Below, piece after piece: positions 5,525 to 11,466 of a stretch of DNA of 11,466 nt (position 1 is its first letter; each line of letters opens with the position of its first letter). The translations under genes were made by a program, and so were the position numbers. The notes under the pieces were generated by a model, which searched no databases, had not been told where the DNA came from, and saw nothing but the letters and a program-made list of their open reading frames with translations. Source of the stretch: Competibacteraceae bacterium UBA2788 (lineage in GTDB: Bacteria > Pseudomonadota > Gammaproteobacteria > Competibacterales > Competibacteraceae); assembly GCA_002352185.1 (NCBI GenBank), contig DEHY01000037.1, positions 1 to 11,466 of the forward strand. The letters are read 5' to 3'.

Positions 5525-7330
5525 TCATGAGTTTTTACCGACCTGCAACACCGCCAGGAAGGCTTCCTGCGGAATTTCCACCTTACCGACCTGCTTCATC
5601 CGTTTCTTGCCGGCCTTCTGCTTTTCCAGCAGCTTGCGCTTGCGGCTCACATCGCCACCGTAGCACTTGGCCAGCACATTCTTGCGCAACGCCTTGACGG
5701 TGGTGCGGGCAATGACCTGGCTGCCAATGGCCGCTTGAATGGCGACTTCAAACATCTGCTGGTGAATCAGTTGCTTGAGTTTTACCGTCAGCTCGCGTCC
5801 CCGATACTGGGCCTGGTCGCGATGAACGATGGCGGAGAGCGCGTCCACCCGTTCGCCGTTGATCAGCACATCCAGCTTGACCAGCGGCGCGGCCTGGAAC
5901 CGCTCCAGGCTGTATTCAAATGAGGCGAAGCCGCGACTCACCGATTTCAGGCGGTCGAAAAAATCCATCACGACTTCGCTCATCGGCAACTCGAAACTCA
6001 GTTGCACTTGCCCCCCCGCGTAATTCAAGCCCCGCTGCGCCCCCCGCTTTTCGATGCACAAGGTAATGATGGCGCCCAGATAATCCTGCGGCGTCAGAAT
6101 ATGCGCCACGATAATCGGTTCGCGAATTTCGGCAATTTCACTGGTCGGCGGCAACTTGGCGGGATTGTCAATCTTCAGAATTTCGTCGCCAGCGGTTAAT
6201 ACTTCATAAACCACTGTTGGCGCAGTAGTCACCAGGTCGAGGTTATATTCCCGTTCCAGCCGCTCCTGGACAATTTCCATGTGCAGCAGGCCAAGGAACC
6301 CGCAGCGAAAACCGAAACCCATGGCCTGCGAAGTTTCCGGCTCGAAATACAGCGAAGCGTCGTTCAAGCGCAGCTTCTGCAGGGCTTCGCGCAGATTGCC
6401 AAAGTCATCCGAATTGACCGGGAACAATCCTGCGAACACCCGGGGCTGAATCTTCTGAAACCCCGGCAGGGCTTCGGTCGCCGGACGATCCGCTCCAGTG
6501 AAGGTGTCGCCCACCGGCGCCCCGTCAATATCCTTGATTCCAGCGATGATATAGCCGACATCGCCCGCGTTTAGCACCGGTTGTTCACTGCGCTTGGGAG
6601 TGAAAATGCCGACCGATTCCACTTGAAAAACCCGCCCGGTGGACATGACCTGAATCTTCTGCCTGGGGGTGATGCGACCGTCCACCACCCGCACCAGCGA
6701 GATCACGCCGACAAAATTATCGAACCAGGAATCGATGATCAGCGCCTTGAGCGCCCCATCCGGCTGACCTTTCGGCGCCGGAATGCGTTCGATGATTTCC
6801 TCCAGCAGCTCCGCGATTCCAAAACCGGTTTTGGCGCTGACATGCAAAGCGTGGCTGGCGTCCAGACCGATGATATCGCCAATCTCGCGTGCCACCCGCT
6901 CCGGATCCGCCGAGGGCAGGTCAATCTTGTTGAGTACCGGCAAAACTTCCAGGCCCTGCTCCATGGCGGTGTAGCAGTTGGCGACGCTCTGCGCCTCGAC
7001 GCCCTGGGCGGCATCCACCACCAGCAGCGCGCCTTCGCAGGCCGCCAGTGAACGAGACACCTCATAGGAAAAATCCACATGTCCCGGCGTATCAATGATG
7101 TTGAATTGATAGAGGTGGCCGTCACGGGCCGGATAGCGCAACGACACGCTTTGGGCTTTGATGGTGATGCCGCGCTCCCGCTCCAGGTCCATCGAATCGA
7201 GTACCTGATCGGCCATTTCCCGTGCGCTCAGTCCACCGCAGATTTGAATGAAGCGGTCGGCAAGCGTGGACTTGCCGTGGTCAATATGCGCGATGATCGA
7301 AAAATTGCGAATGTGATCCATGAATTCCAT
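5525..7330 (-). CDS. lepA: Elongation factor 4 (LepA), ribosome-associated GTPase
   Basis: A 601-residue translational GTPase related to EF-G, acting on the ribosome; its exact role (back-translocation or 30S biogenesis) is debated. Motifs: G1 AHIDHGKST (14-22), G2 RGIT (53-56), G3 DTPGH (80-84), G4 NKID (134-137). Domain II, the EF-G-like domains and the LepA-specific C-terminal domain follow, ending in a basic tail ([20 protein letters not shown] then MKQVG). Full length, about 600 as in the family. Start: the ATG at 7330 has no Shine-Dalgarno. The ATG at 7321 (MDHIRNF) has GGA 5 bases upstream and matches the E. coli start MKNIRNF in length, so it may be the true one. lepB follows after 27 bases. 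A 134-base gap with a hairpin separates it from rseC. Confidence 0.97.
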   Translation of the reverse strand: MEFMDHIRNFSIIAHIDHGKSTLADRFIQICGGLSAREMADQVLDSMDLERERGITIKAQSVSLRYPARDGHLYQFNIIDTPGHVDFSYEVSRSLAACEGALLVVDAAQGVEAQSVANCYTAMEQGLEVLPVLNKIDLPSADPERVAREIGDIIGLDASHALHVSAKTGFGIAELLEEIIERIPAPKGQPDGALKALIIDSWFDNFVGVISLVRVVDGRITPRQKIQVMSTGRVFQVESVGIFTPKRSEQPVLNAGDVGYIIAGIKDIDGAPVGDTFTGADRPATEALPGFQKIQPRVFAGLFPVNSDDFGNLREALQKLRLNDASLYFEPETSQAMGFGFRCGFLGLLHMEIVQERLEREYNLDLVTTAPTVVYEVLTAGDEILKIDNPAKLPPTSEIAEIREPIIVAHILTPQDYLGAIITLCIEKRGAQRGLNYAGGQVQLSFELPMSEVVMDFFDRLKSVSRGFASFEYSLERFQAAPLVKLDVLINGERVDALSAIVHRDQAQYRGRELTVKLKQLIHQQMFEVAIQAAIGSQVIARTTVKALRKNVLAKCYGGDVSRKRKLLEKQKAGKKRMKQVGKVEIPQEAFLAVLQVGKNS

Positions 7331-7390
7331 TACAGGCCGGTCGCCGGTCGCACTCCCTGCCGTCAGGCGTCCGTAGTAAATAATAAGTAA

Positions 7391-7420
7391 AGCCCCCGTC
7401 GCCGTTCAGGCCCGGAGGCT
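7391..7420 (-). terminator. Hairpin with T-rich tail between rseC and lepA, probable terminator or attenuator
   Basis: Read on the minus strand, the 30 bases form an 8-bp outer stem (AGCCTCCG with CGGGGGCT, one G-U pair) and an inner GCC/GGC stem with loop TGAAC. The next bases are TTACTTATTATTT, T-rich but interrupted. It lies about 45 bases after the rseC stop, so it could end the rpoE-rseABC transcript. If lepA is transcribed from a promoter upstream of it, it would sit in the lepA leader and act as an attenuator. Folding was done by eye. Confidence 0.5.
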
Positions 7421-7452
7421 TGCGAGCGCCTATTTTCACAAAGGCGCGGGGG

Positions 7453-7458
7453 ATTATA
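7453..7458 (-). promoter_or_regulatory. Candidate -10 (TATAAT) upstream of lepA
   Basis: On the minus strand a perfect TATAAT follows the rseC stop by 6 bases, about 120 bases ahead of the lepA start. No convincing -35 is seen at 16-18 bases, where the sequence is still rseC coding. It is a plausible promoter for lepA-lepB and the genes behind them, but unproven. Confidence 0.3.
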
Positions 7459-7464
7459 GCGTTA

Positions 7465-7938
7465 TCAAGGCGCAGAAAGCACACGGGCAGCCATTGTCGC
7501 CACAGCGAGCCGCCGCTGCACCACCGGTTGAAACCGCGCATCATTCCGCCATCGTTGCGACCAGGCGCGAGCGGCCAGAAACCCCAGCCCCAGCCCCACC
7601 GCCCCTGACAGCATGACCGGTTCATCGCCCGCCCCCGCAAATACGACTTGACCCAGCACTGCGCCCGCCAGCAGCAGCGCCAGCGGCAGCAGGTAGACCA
7701 GCAGCGATCCGCTGAGCAGCGCGCCCTCGGCCAGACCCACGATGACGTTGTCACCCGGTTGCAGCGGCAAATTCGAGATGGCCCGCACTCGCGCCCGCCG
7801 GTCGCCCCATGCCTTCGCCAGCGCCGCCGTGCCGCAACCTTCGCCGGCGGCGCAGGCGTTGCAAGCCGACCGGCGCTGGGTTTCCACCCAGGCGTAGCCA
7901 TCGCCCACTTCTACTACGACTGCCTGTTCCTCGATCAT
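7465..7938 (-). CDS. rseC: RseC/MucC-family inner-membrane regulator
   Basis: A 157-residue member of the RseC/MucC family, an inner-membrane protein that modulates SigmaE activity and is related to a component of SoxR-reducing systems. The N-terminal part has the conserved cysteine group CNACAAGEGC (Cys26, Cys29, Cys35), a possible metal or redox site. Residues ~56-72 (NLPLQPGDNVIVGLAEG) are typical for the family. Two membrane segments follow at ~73-100 and ~108-126. The ATG overlaps the rseB TGA as ATGA, so the two are translationally coupled. It is the last gene of the rpoE-rseABC group, followed by a hairpin. Some pseudomonads carry mucD after mucC; no such protease gene is present here. 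Function beyond SigmaE modulation is poorly known. Confidence 0.9.
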   Translation of the reverse strand: MIEEQAVVVEVGDGYAWVETQRRSACNACAAGEGCGTAALAKAWGDRRARVRAISNLPLQPGDNVIVGLAEGALLSGSLLVYLLPLALLLAGAVLGQVVFAGAGDEPVMLSGAVGLGLGFLAARAWSQRWRNDARFQPVVQRRLAVATMAARVLSAP

Positions 7939-8951
7939 GGCTTGCCGACCTCGGGATCGGGTTGAATTGAAACAGCGATGCGCTGCACGGTAGCCGCCGG
8001 CACCTCGCCGACCACGAGAATCTGATGACCGTTCACCACGGTGCCGAAGGCGTTCATTGAACCCATTTGGGATCCGCCCTGCAACAGCGGCGGCGTCCCG
8101 TCCAGCTTTTCCACGAACACTGAAATGGTCGCCAGCCCATCGGTAAACACCAGGTGTTCGGTCGGATGGCGACTGGGCGCTTTGGTAAAGCGGTTGTGCG
8201 AGACTTTAACGAAACCTTCCGGCAGTTGATCAATCCGCCAGGCCGACCGCGCCACCTGTTCGCCAGCAGGCGCATCGGCGCCATTGGGATTTGGACTCGC
8301 TTCCGCTGCCGCGCCCGTCGGCGGCAAGGCTGGAGAGGCGAAAGCGGCGTCCTCTATCCGGGGCTTGATTTGCAAATCAGTAAACATCAGCTGCTCGACC
8401 GGATAGCCTTTCTCATCTAGCAGCGCCGAGCGCAGCACTATCCCATTTCGCCGGTCTAGCCACAGCCGGTAGCCGAACCGCCACATATCGCGCGGCTTGA
8501 TGGCGATCACTTGGGCATCCAGCCCGGCGACGCGATCTTCGCCCACCATTTCCAGCACATAATGGCTTTCCAGCCGACCGAGTTCCCGGGGAATGGACAA
8601 CGGGAAGGGTGAACGCGAGTACTCACCACCGACCAGGGTGGTGGGCTGGTTCGGCAACAGATAGATGACATTGTTGTTGGCGACCAGAATTTCGCGGGGC
8701 GGACCACTCAATGAAACCAACCGTCGTCGCTGCCGACCCTCGGTTTCACCGCCATTCACGATGCGCATGGCCTCGAGGTGCGGTCCCTGAACGTAAATGA
8801 AGGTGCCTTCGTAGCTCAGAATCCGGGTGGATTGCAGCATCCGTTCCAGCCAGTGCCTGGCGTCTTCAACGACCGGTTGCGTCCAACCGGCCGTTGGCAA
8901 CGCCCCGGCGGCCAGTGTCAAGGCCGCACAATACAGGAGCTTGCGCTTCAT
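7935..8951 (-). CDS. rseB: Sigma-E factor regulatory protein RseB/MucB
   Basis: A 338-residue periplasmic protein that binds the RseA periplasmic domain and shields it from site-1 proteolysis until lipopolysaccharide or envelope-stress signals release it. A Sec signal peptide is at residues 1 to ~24 (KRK, then a hydrophobic run, then GALPTAG). The N-terminal lipoprotein-carrier-like domain is ~28-204, including LSYEGTFIYVQG (45-56) and the FGYRLWLDR...G segment (159-170). A low-complexity Ala/Pro/Asn linker spans ~205-233. The C-terminal domain, starting at about 236 (SAWRIDQLPEGF), is the RseA-binding part in characterised proteins. The linker is somewhat longer than I recall for E. coli. 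It lies 8 bases after rseA and overlaps rseC by 4 bases. No strong Shine-Dalgarno is visible, consistent with coupling to rseA. Confidence 0.93.
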   Translation of the reverse strand: MKRKLLYCAALTLAAGALPTAGWTQPVVEDARHWLERMLQSTRILSYEGTFIYVQGPHLEAMRIVNGGETEGRQRRRLVSLSGPPREILVANNNVIYLLPNQPTTLVGGEYSRSPFPLSIPRELGRLESHYVLEMVGEDRVAGLDAQVIAIKPRDMWRFGYRLWLDRRNGIVLRSALLDEKGYPVEQLMFTDLQIKPRIEDAAFASPALPPTGAAAEASPNPNGADAPAGEQVARSAWRIDQLPEGFVKVSHNRFTKAPSRHPTEHLVFTDGLATISVFVEKLDGTPPLLQGGSQMGSMNAFGTVVNGHQILVVGEVPAATVQRIAVSIQPDPEVGKP

Positions 8952-8959
8952 GCGCGGTC

Positions 8960-9571
8960 TTAGCGTTCGGTGTGATAACCGACCATACGCACATAGGGCA
9001 ACATGCCGTGCATGCTGTTCATGGACGCATAGCCGTTATGATTGACCAGATAACTACCCAACCGGGCTTGAGCCGGTTCACTGGCAGGATCGCCGCGCTG
9101 AATCGAGGCGACGGTCTGGATCGGGAGAGCAGAGGCGGAAGCGGGAAGGGGGGGAGTAGCGGCAGCGAATTGGGTGGTGGGCTGAATGGCGTCGGTTTGG
9201 GTCAGCTTGAGTCCAAACAGGGCCATCAGCACCACTGATGCGGCCAGTGCAAACCCGGTGACCGGCTTATACCAGGTCGGCAGCGGTTTGACGCCCGGCA
9301 GCGGCAACGGCTCAGCCTCGATGGCCTGGCGGATGCGCGCCGCGAAATCGGTATCAATTATTGCGGGCAAATGATCCTGTAGCGCATCACTGATGAGATG
9401 GTAGCGTCCCCATCGATCCCGTGCATCGGGATCCCGGCTCAGACGCCGCAGAACCAGATCGTTCTCCATGTCTTGCAACTCATCGTCGACCAGCGCCGAA
9501 AGTTGGCTTGCCATGACGCTCATATCATTGGCGAATTGCGCCGGTTGTTTTTCAGCCGTCTTATCTGCCAT
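8960..9571 (-). CDS. rseA: Anti-sigma-E factor RseA/MucA
   Basis: A 203-residue single-pass inner-membrane anti-sigma factor that sequesters RpoE in the cytoplasm and is cut stepwise (DegS/AlgW-type, then RseP-type proteases, in known systems) under envelope stress. The cytoplasmic sigma-binding domain is at ~22-66 (SQLSALVDDELQD...RWGRYHLISDALQ). The membrane segment is ~103-122 (KPVTGFALAASVVLMALFGL) and the periplasmic domain is ~124-203, with a Pro/Ala/Ser stretch. Three methionines (1, 17, 20) could start the protein. MucA-type proteins usually begin near residue 20, so the first ~19 residues look like an extension. The ATG at 9571 is preferred because GGGAT precedes it by 6 bases, whereas Met17 has no site. 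It follows rpoE after 15 bases, as in the canonical operon. Confidence 0.93.
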   Translation of the reverse strand: MADKTAEKQPAQFANDMSVMASQLSALVDDELQDMENDLVLRRLSRDPDARDRWGRYHLISDALQDHLPAIIDTDFAARIRQAIEAEPLPLPGVKPLPTWYKPVTGFALAASVVLMALFGLKLTQTDAIQPTTQFAAATPPLPASASALPIQTVASIQRGDPASEPAQARLGSYLVNHNGYASMNSMHGMLPYVRMVGYHTER

Positions 9572-9586
9572 GACTCTATCCCGAAA

Positions 9587-10162
9587 CTAATTCAATAGTG
9601 GACGCAACTTGGCGTCAATCGATTCCCGCGCCCGGAAAATCCGGGAACGCACCGTGCCGATTGGACACCCCATGGTTTGGGCAATTTCCTCATAACTCAT
9701 TCCCTCAAGCTCCCGAAGGGTGATCGCAGTGCGCAAATCCTCCGGCAACTCCTCGATCGCCCGAAACACAGTCGCCCCAATCTCGTCCTTGAGCAGTAAC
9801 CGTTCAGGCGTATCGTATTCTTTCAGAAGAGATTGACCTTCGTATTGCTCAGCCTCGTGAGCATCAATGTCAGAACCCGGCGGACGCCGGCCCTGGGCAA
9901 CCAGGTAGTTTTTGGCTGTGTTGATGGCGATGCGATACAGCCAGGTGTAAAAAGCGCTGTCCCCGCGAAACCCGGGCAATGCGCGATAGGCTTTGATGAA
10001 CGCCTCCTGGGAAACATCCTGGGCTTCGCTGGGATCATGCACATAGCGAGAGATCAGTTTGATGATCTTGTGTTGGTACTTGCGCACCAGCAGATCGAAT
10101 GCACCCTTGTCGCCTTTCTGTACTCTGTGAACTAAATCACGATCCAGATGACCTTCGCCCAT
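9587..10162 (-). CDS. rpoE: RNA polymerase sigma factor SigmaE (RpoE/AlgU)
   Basis: A 191-residue ECF sigma factor that directs RNA polymerase to envelope-stress promoters. Region 2 lies at ~25-91 and contains QEAFIKAYRALPGFRGDSAF and then YTWLYRIAINTAKNYLVAQG, nearly identical to E. coli RpoE. Region 4 lies at ~136-187 with LPEDLRTAITLRELEGMSYE and then GCPIGTVRSRIFRAR as the -35-binding helix-turn-helix. An in-frame ATG at 10207 would add 15 residues. I prefer 10162 because AAAGGGG (10178-10172) lies 9 bases upstream, because E. coli RpoE begins at the equivalent point, and because a SigmaE-type promoter's -10 ends only 4 bases before the upstream ATG. It heads the rseABC operon and is divergent from nadB. 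Confidence 0.97.
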   Translation of the reverse strand: MGEGHLDRDLVHRVQKGDKGAFDLLVRKYQHKIIKLISRYVHDPSEAQDVSQEAFIKAYRALPGFRGDSAFYTWLYRIAINTAKNYLVAQGRRPPGSDIDAHEAEQYEGQSLLKEYDTPERLLLKDEIGATVFRAIEELPEDLRTAITLRELEGMSYEEIAQTMGCPIGTVRSRIFRARESIDAKLRPLLN

Positions 10163-10171
10163 CCGGGCAGA

Positions 10172-10178
10172 CCCCTTT
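10172..10178 (-). promoter_or_regulatory. Shine-Dalgarno deciding the rpoE start
   Basis: AAAGGGG on the minus strand lies 9 bases before the ATG at 10162. The longer frame's ATG at 10207 has only a GGAG about 20 bases upstream, too far to act. Confidence 0.6.
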
Positions 10179-10211
10179 CGACGCAATAGCGATTTCCCTG
10201 CAAGCATGTCG

Positions 10212-10238
10212 GTAGACCAAGGACTGCTCCGTTAGTTC
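10212..10238 (-). promoter_or_regulatory. SigmaE-type promoter upstream of rpoE (autoregulation)
   Basis: On the minus strand GAACTA (10238-10233) and GTCTAC (10217-10212) are separated by 15 bases. The SigmaE consensus is about GGAACTT, 15-16 bases, GTCTAA, so the match is 5 of 6 in each core. Transcription would start near 10205, giving a leader of about 43 bases to the ATG at 10162. rpoE/algU is autoregulated from such a promoter in E. coli and Pseudomonas, so the position is as expected. Confidence 0.6.
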
Positions 10239-10363
10239 GTGTGCTTGCCGGGGTGTTATAGTGTGGACTATGCAGTAGCGCCATGACATCGCGTTGGGCT
10301 AAATCGCGCTGCACGGTATTTTCGCCTGCAACCATACCCCATTCACAGAACTGCTCACAAGCC

Positions 10364-11466
10364 ATGACTACCCCTCGTCTTTCCACCGATGTCCTGATTG
10401 TCGGGTGTGGCGCCGCTGGTCTCAGCCTGGCGCTGCGATTGGCTGAGAGCGCCCACGTTATGGCTCTGGCCAAGGGTCCGTTGTACGAGGGCAGCACCTA
10501 TTACGCCCAGGGTGGAGTGTCAGCGGTGCTGGATGCCGGAGACTCCATTGAGTCGCACCTGCAAGACACCCTGATCGCCGGAGCAGGTCTGTGCCACACC
10601 GACGCGGTGCGCCTTACTGTAACCCATGGACGGGAAGTGATCGAATGGCTCAGCGCCCAGGGCGTGCCCTTCACCAAGGAGTCCACCGCTGACGGCAACG
10701 TGGACTATCACCTGCACCGCGAAGGCGGTCACAGCCACCGGCGGGTCGTCCATGCCGCCGACGCCACTGGCCGCGCCATTCAGACCACGCTGGAGCAGCG
10801 CGCCCACCAGCACCCTAATATCACTTTGTGCGATCACTACAGCGCGGTGGACCTGATCGCCAGCCGCAAGCTCGGCTTGAGCGGCAATCGCTGCTTGGGC
10901 ACTTATGTGCTGAATCGGCAAACGGGCCGGGTTGAAGTGATCGCAGCCCGCATCGTGGTGTTGGCCACGGGCGGAGCCAGCCGGGTCTATCTGTATTCCA
11001 GCAACCCGGACGGTTCCACCGGCGACGGTATTGCCATGGCGTGGCGGGCGGGCTGCCGGGTCAGCAATATGGAATTCATGCAGTTCCACCCAACTTGCCT
11101 TTATCACCCTAAAGCCAAGTCGTTTCTGATCTCCGAGGCGGTGCGCGGCGAGGGAGGCATACTGCGACTGCCGGACGGCAGCCGCTTCATGCACCATTTC
11201 GACCCCCGGCAGGAACTGGCTCCGCGCGACATCGTCGCCCGCGCCATTGACCATGAAATGAAGCGGCTGGGCGCGGAATGCCTCTATCTCGACATCAGCC
11301 ACAAGCCGGCGGATTTCATCCGTGATCATTTTCCCAACATTGACGCCAAGTGCCGGGAATACGGCTTCGATATGACCCGCGAACCGCTACCGGTGGTGCC
11401 GGCGGCGCACTACACCTGCGGCGGGGTGATGACCGATTTGGCCGGGCGCACTGATCTGGAACGGTT
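10364..11466 (+). CDS. nadB: L-aspartate oxidase, 3' end beyond the window
   Basis: FAD-dependent oxidase converting L-aspartate to iminoaspartate, the first step of de novo NAD synthesis with NadA (quinolinate synthase); cytosolic. The frame is open for 367 codons to the window edge, against about 540 in E. coli, so roughly one third is missing. Visible: the dinucleotide-binding VGCGAAG (13-19), GSTYYAQGG (43-51), [19 protein letters not shown] near residue 115-135, [42 protein letters not shown], and [20 protein letters not shown] followed by [14 protein letters not shown]. All are close to E. coli NadB and separate it from succinate dehydrogenase SdhA. The ATG at 10364 matches the family N-terminus. 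An in-frame ATG at 10283 would add 27 residues without family support. No clear Shine-Dalgarno. Divergence from rpoE is a conserved arrangement. Confidence 0.96.
   Translation, partial: MTTPRLSTDVLIVGCGAAGLSLALRLAESAHVMALAKGPLYEGSTYYAQGGVSAVLDAGDSIESHLQDTLIAGAGLCHTDAVRLTVTHGREVIEWLSAQGVPFTKESTADGNVDYHLHREGGHSHRRVVHAADATGRAIQTTLEQRAHQHPNITLCDHYSAVDLIASRKLGLSGNRCLGTYVLNRQTGRVEVIAARIVVLATGGASRVYLYSSNPDGSTGDGIAMAWRAGCRVSNMEFMQFHPTCLYHPKAKSFLISEAVRGEGGILRLPDGSRFMHHFDPRQELAPRDIVARAIDHEMKRLGAECLYLDISHKPADFIRDHFPNIDAKCREYGFDMTREPLPVVPAAHYTCGGVMTDLAGRTDLER

Noticed and set aside
10257..10271. 5-bp inverted repeat (atagt/actat) between rpoE and nadB as an operator
   Set aside because: Too short to separate from chance, and not placed relative to a convincing nadB promoter.
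10283..10363. Upstream in-frame ATG for nadB
   Set aside because: It would add 27 residues not seen at the start of E. coli NadB; the ATG at 10364 fits the family N-terminus.
10132..10497. 121-codon minus-strand frame upstream of rpoE
   Set aside because: It overlaps nadB and the rpoE promoter region and its product matches no family I recognise.
10520..11329. 269-codon minus-strand frame opposite nadB
   Set aside because: It is a GC-rich shadow of the strongly conserved NadB frame and shows no domain of its own.

Overview
The window (11,466 bases, GC-rich) looks like chromosomal DNA of a gammaproteobacterium. It carries the conserved block nadB / rpoE-rseA-rseB-rseC / lepA-lepB-(DUF4845)-rnc-era-recO, as found around algU/mucABC and lepA in Pseudomonas-like and related lineages. 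Protein similarities recalled from the E. coli orthologues (RpoE, NadB, LepA, Era, Rnc, LepB) are strong throughout. The genus cannot be fixed from sequence alone.

Layout, left to right. (1) 1-855, plus strand: the C-terminal ~85% of a PfkB-family sugar/nucleoside kinase of adenosine-kinase type; its start lies left of the window. Its stop codon sits in one arm of a 9-bp inverted repeat. (2) 856-1131: non-coding, with a perfect DnaA-box 9-mer and then a vapBC promoter whose -10 box lies inside a 9-bp palindrome. (3) 1132-1894, plus strand: a VapB/VapC type II toxin-antitoxin pair. The junction between the two genes carries an exact 92-bp tandem duplication, which creates a 31-codon ORF between antitoxin and toxin. 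(4) 10162 down to 1896, minus strand: envelope-stress sigma factor rpoE and its control genes rseA, rseB, rseC; a hairpin with a T-rich tail; then lepA, lepB, a DUF4845 membrane protein, rnc, era and recO. Spacing is tight, with 4-base start/stop overlaps at rseB-rseC, DUF4845-rnc and rnc-era. (5) 10364-11466, plus strand: nadB (L-aspartate oxidase), divergent from rpoE and cut by the right edge.

How the genes work together. RpoE is held at the membrane by RseA. RseB guards the periplasmic part of RseA. A SigmaE-type promoter just upstream of rpoE suggests autoregulation. lepA (EF4) and lepB (signal peptidase I) are the usual translation/secretion pair. rnc and era belong to rRNA processing and 30S maturation, and recO to recombinational repair. 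In many gammaproteobacteria recO is followed by pdxJ; here the conserved block stops at recO and meets the accessory vapBC module head-on with a single base between the stop codons.

The most unusual item is the 92-bp duplication in vapBC. It leaves both proteins intact, and because the unit length is 2 mod 3 it places a second copy of the antitoxin tail in the frame of the duplicated toxin-type ATG. The ATGA stop/start overlap is therefore present twice (1398-1401 and 1490-1493), and translational coupling could pass through the mini-ORF.
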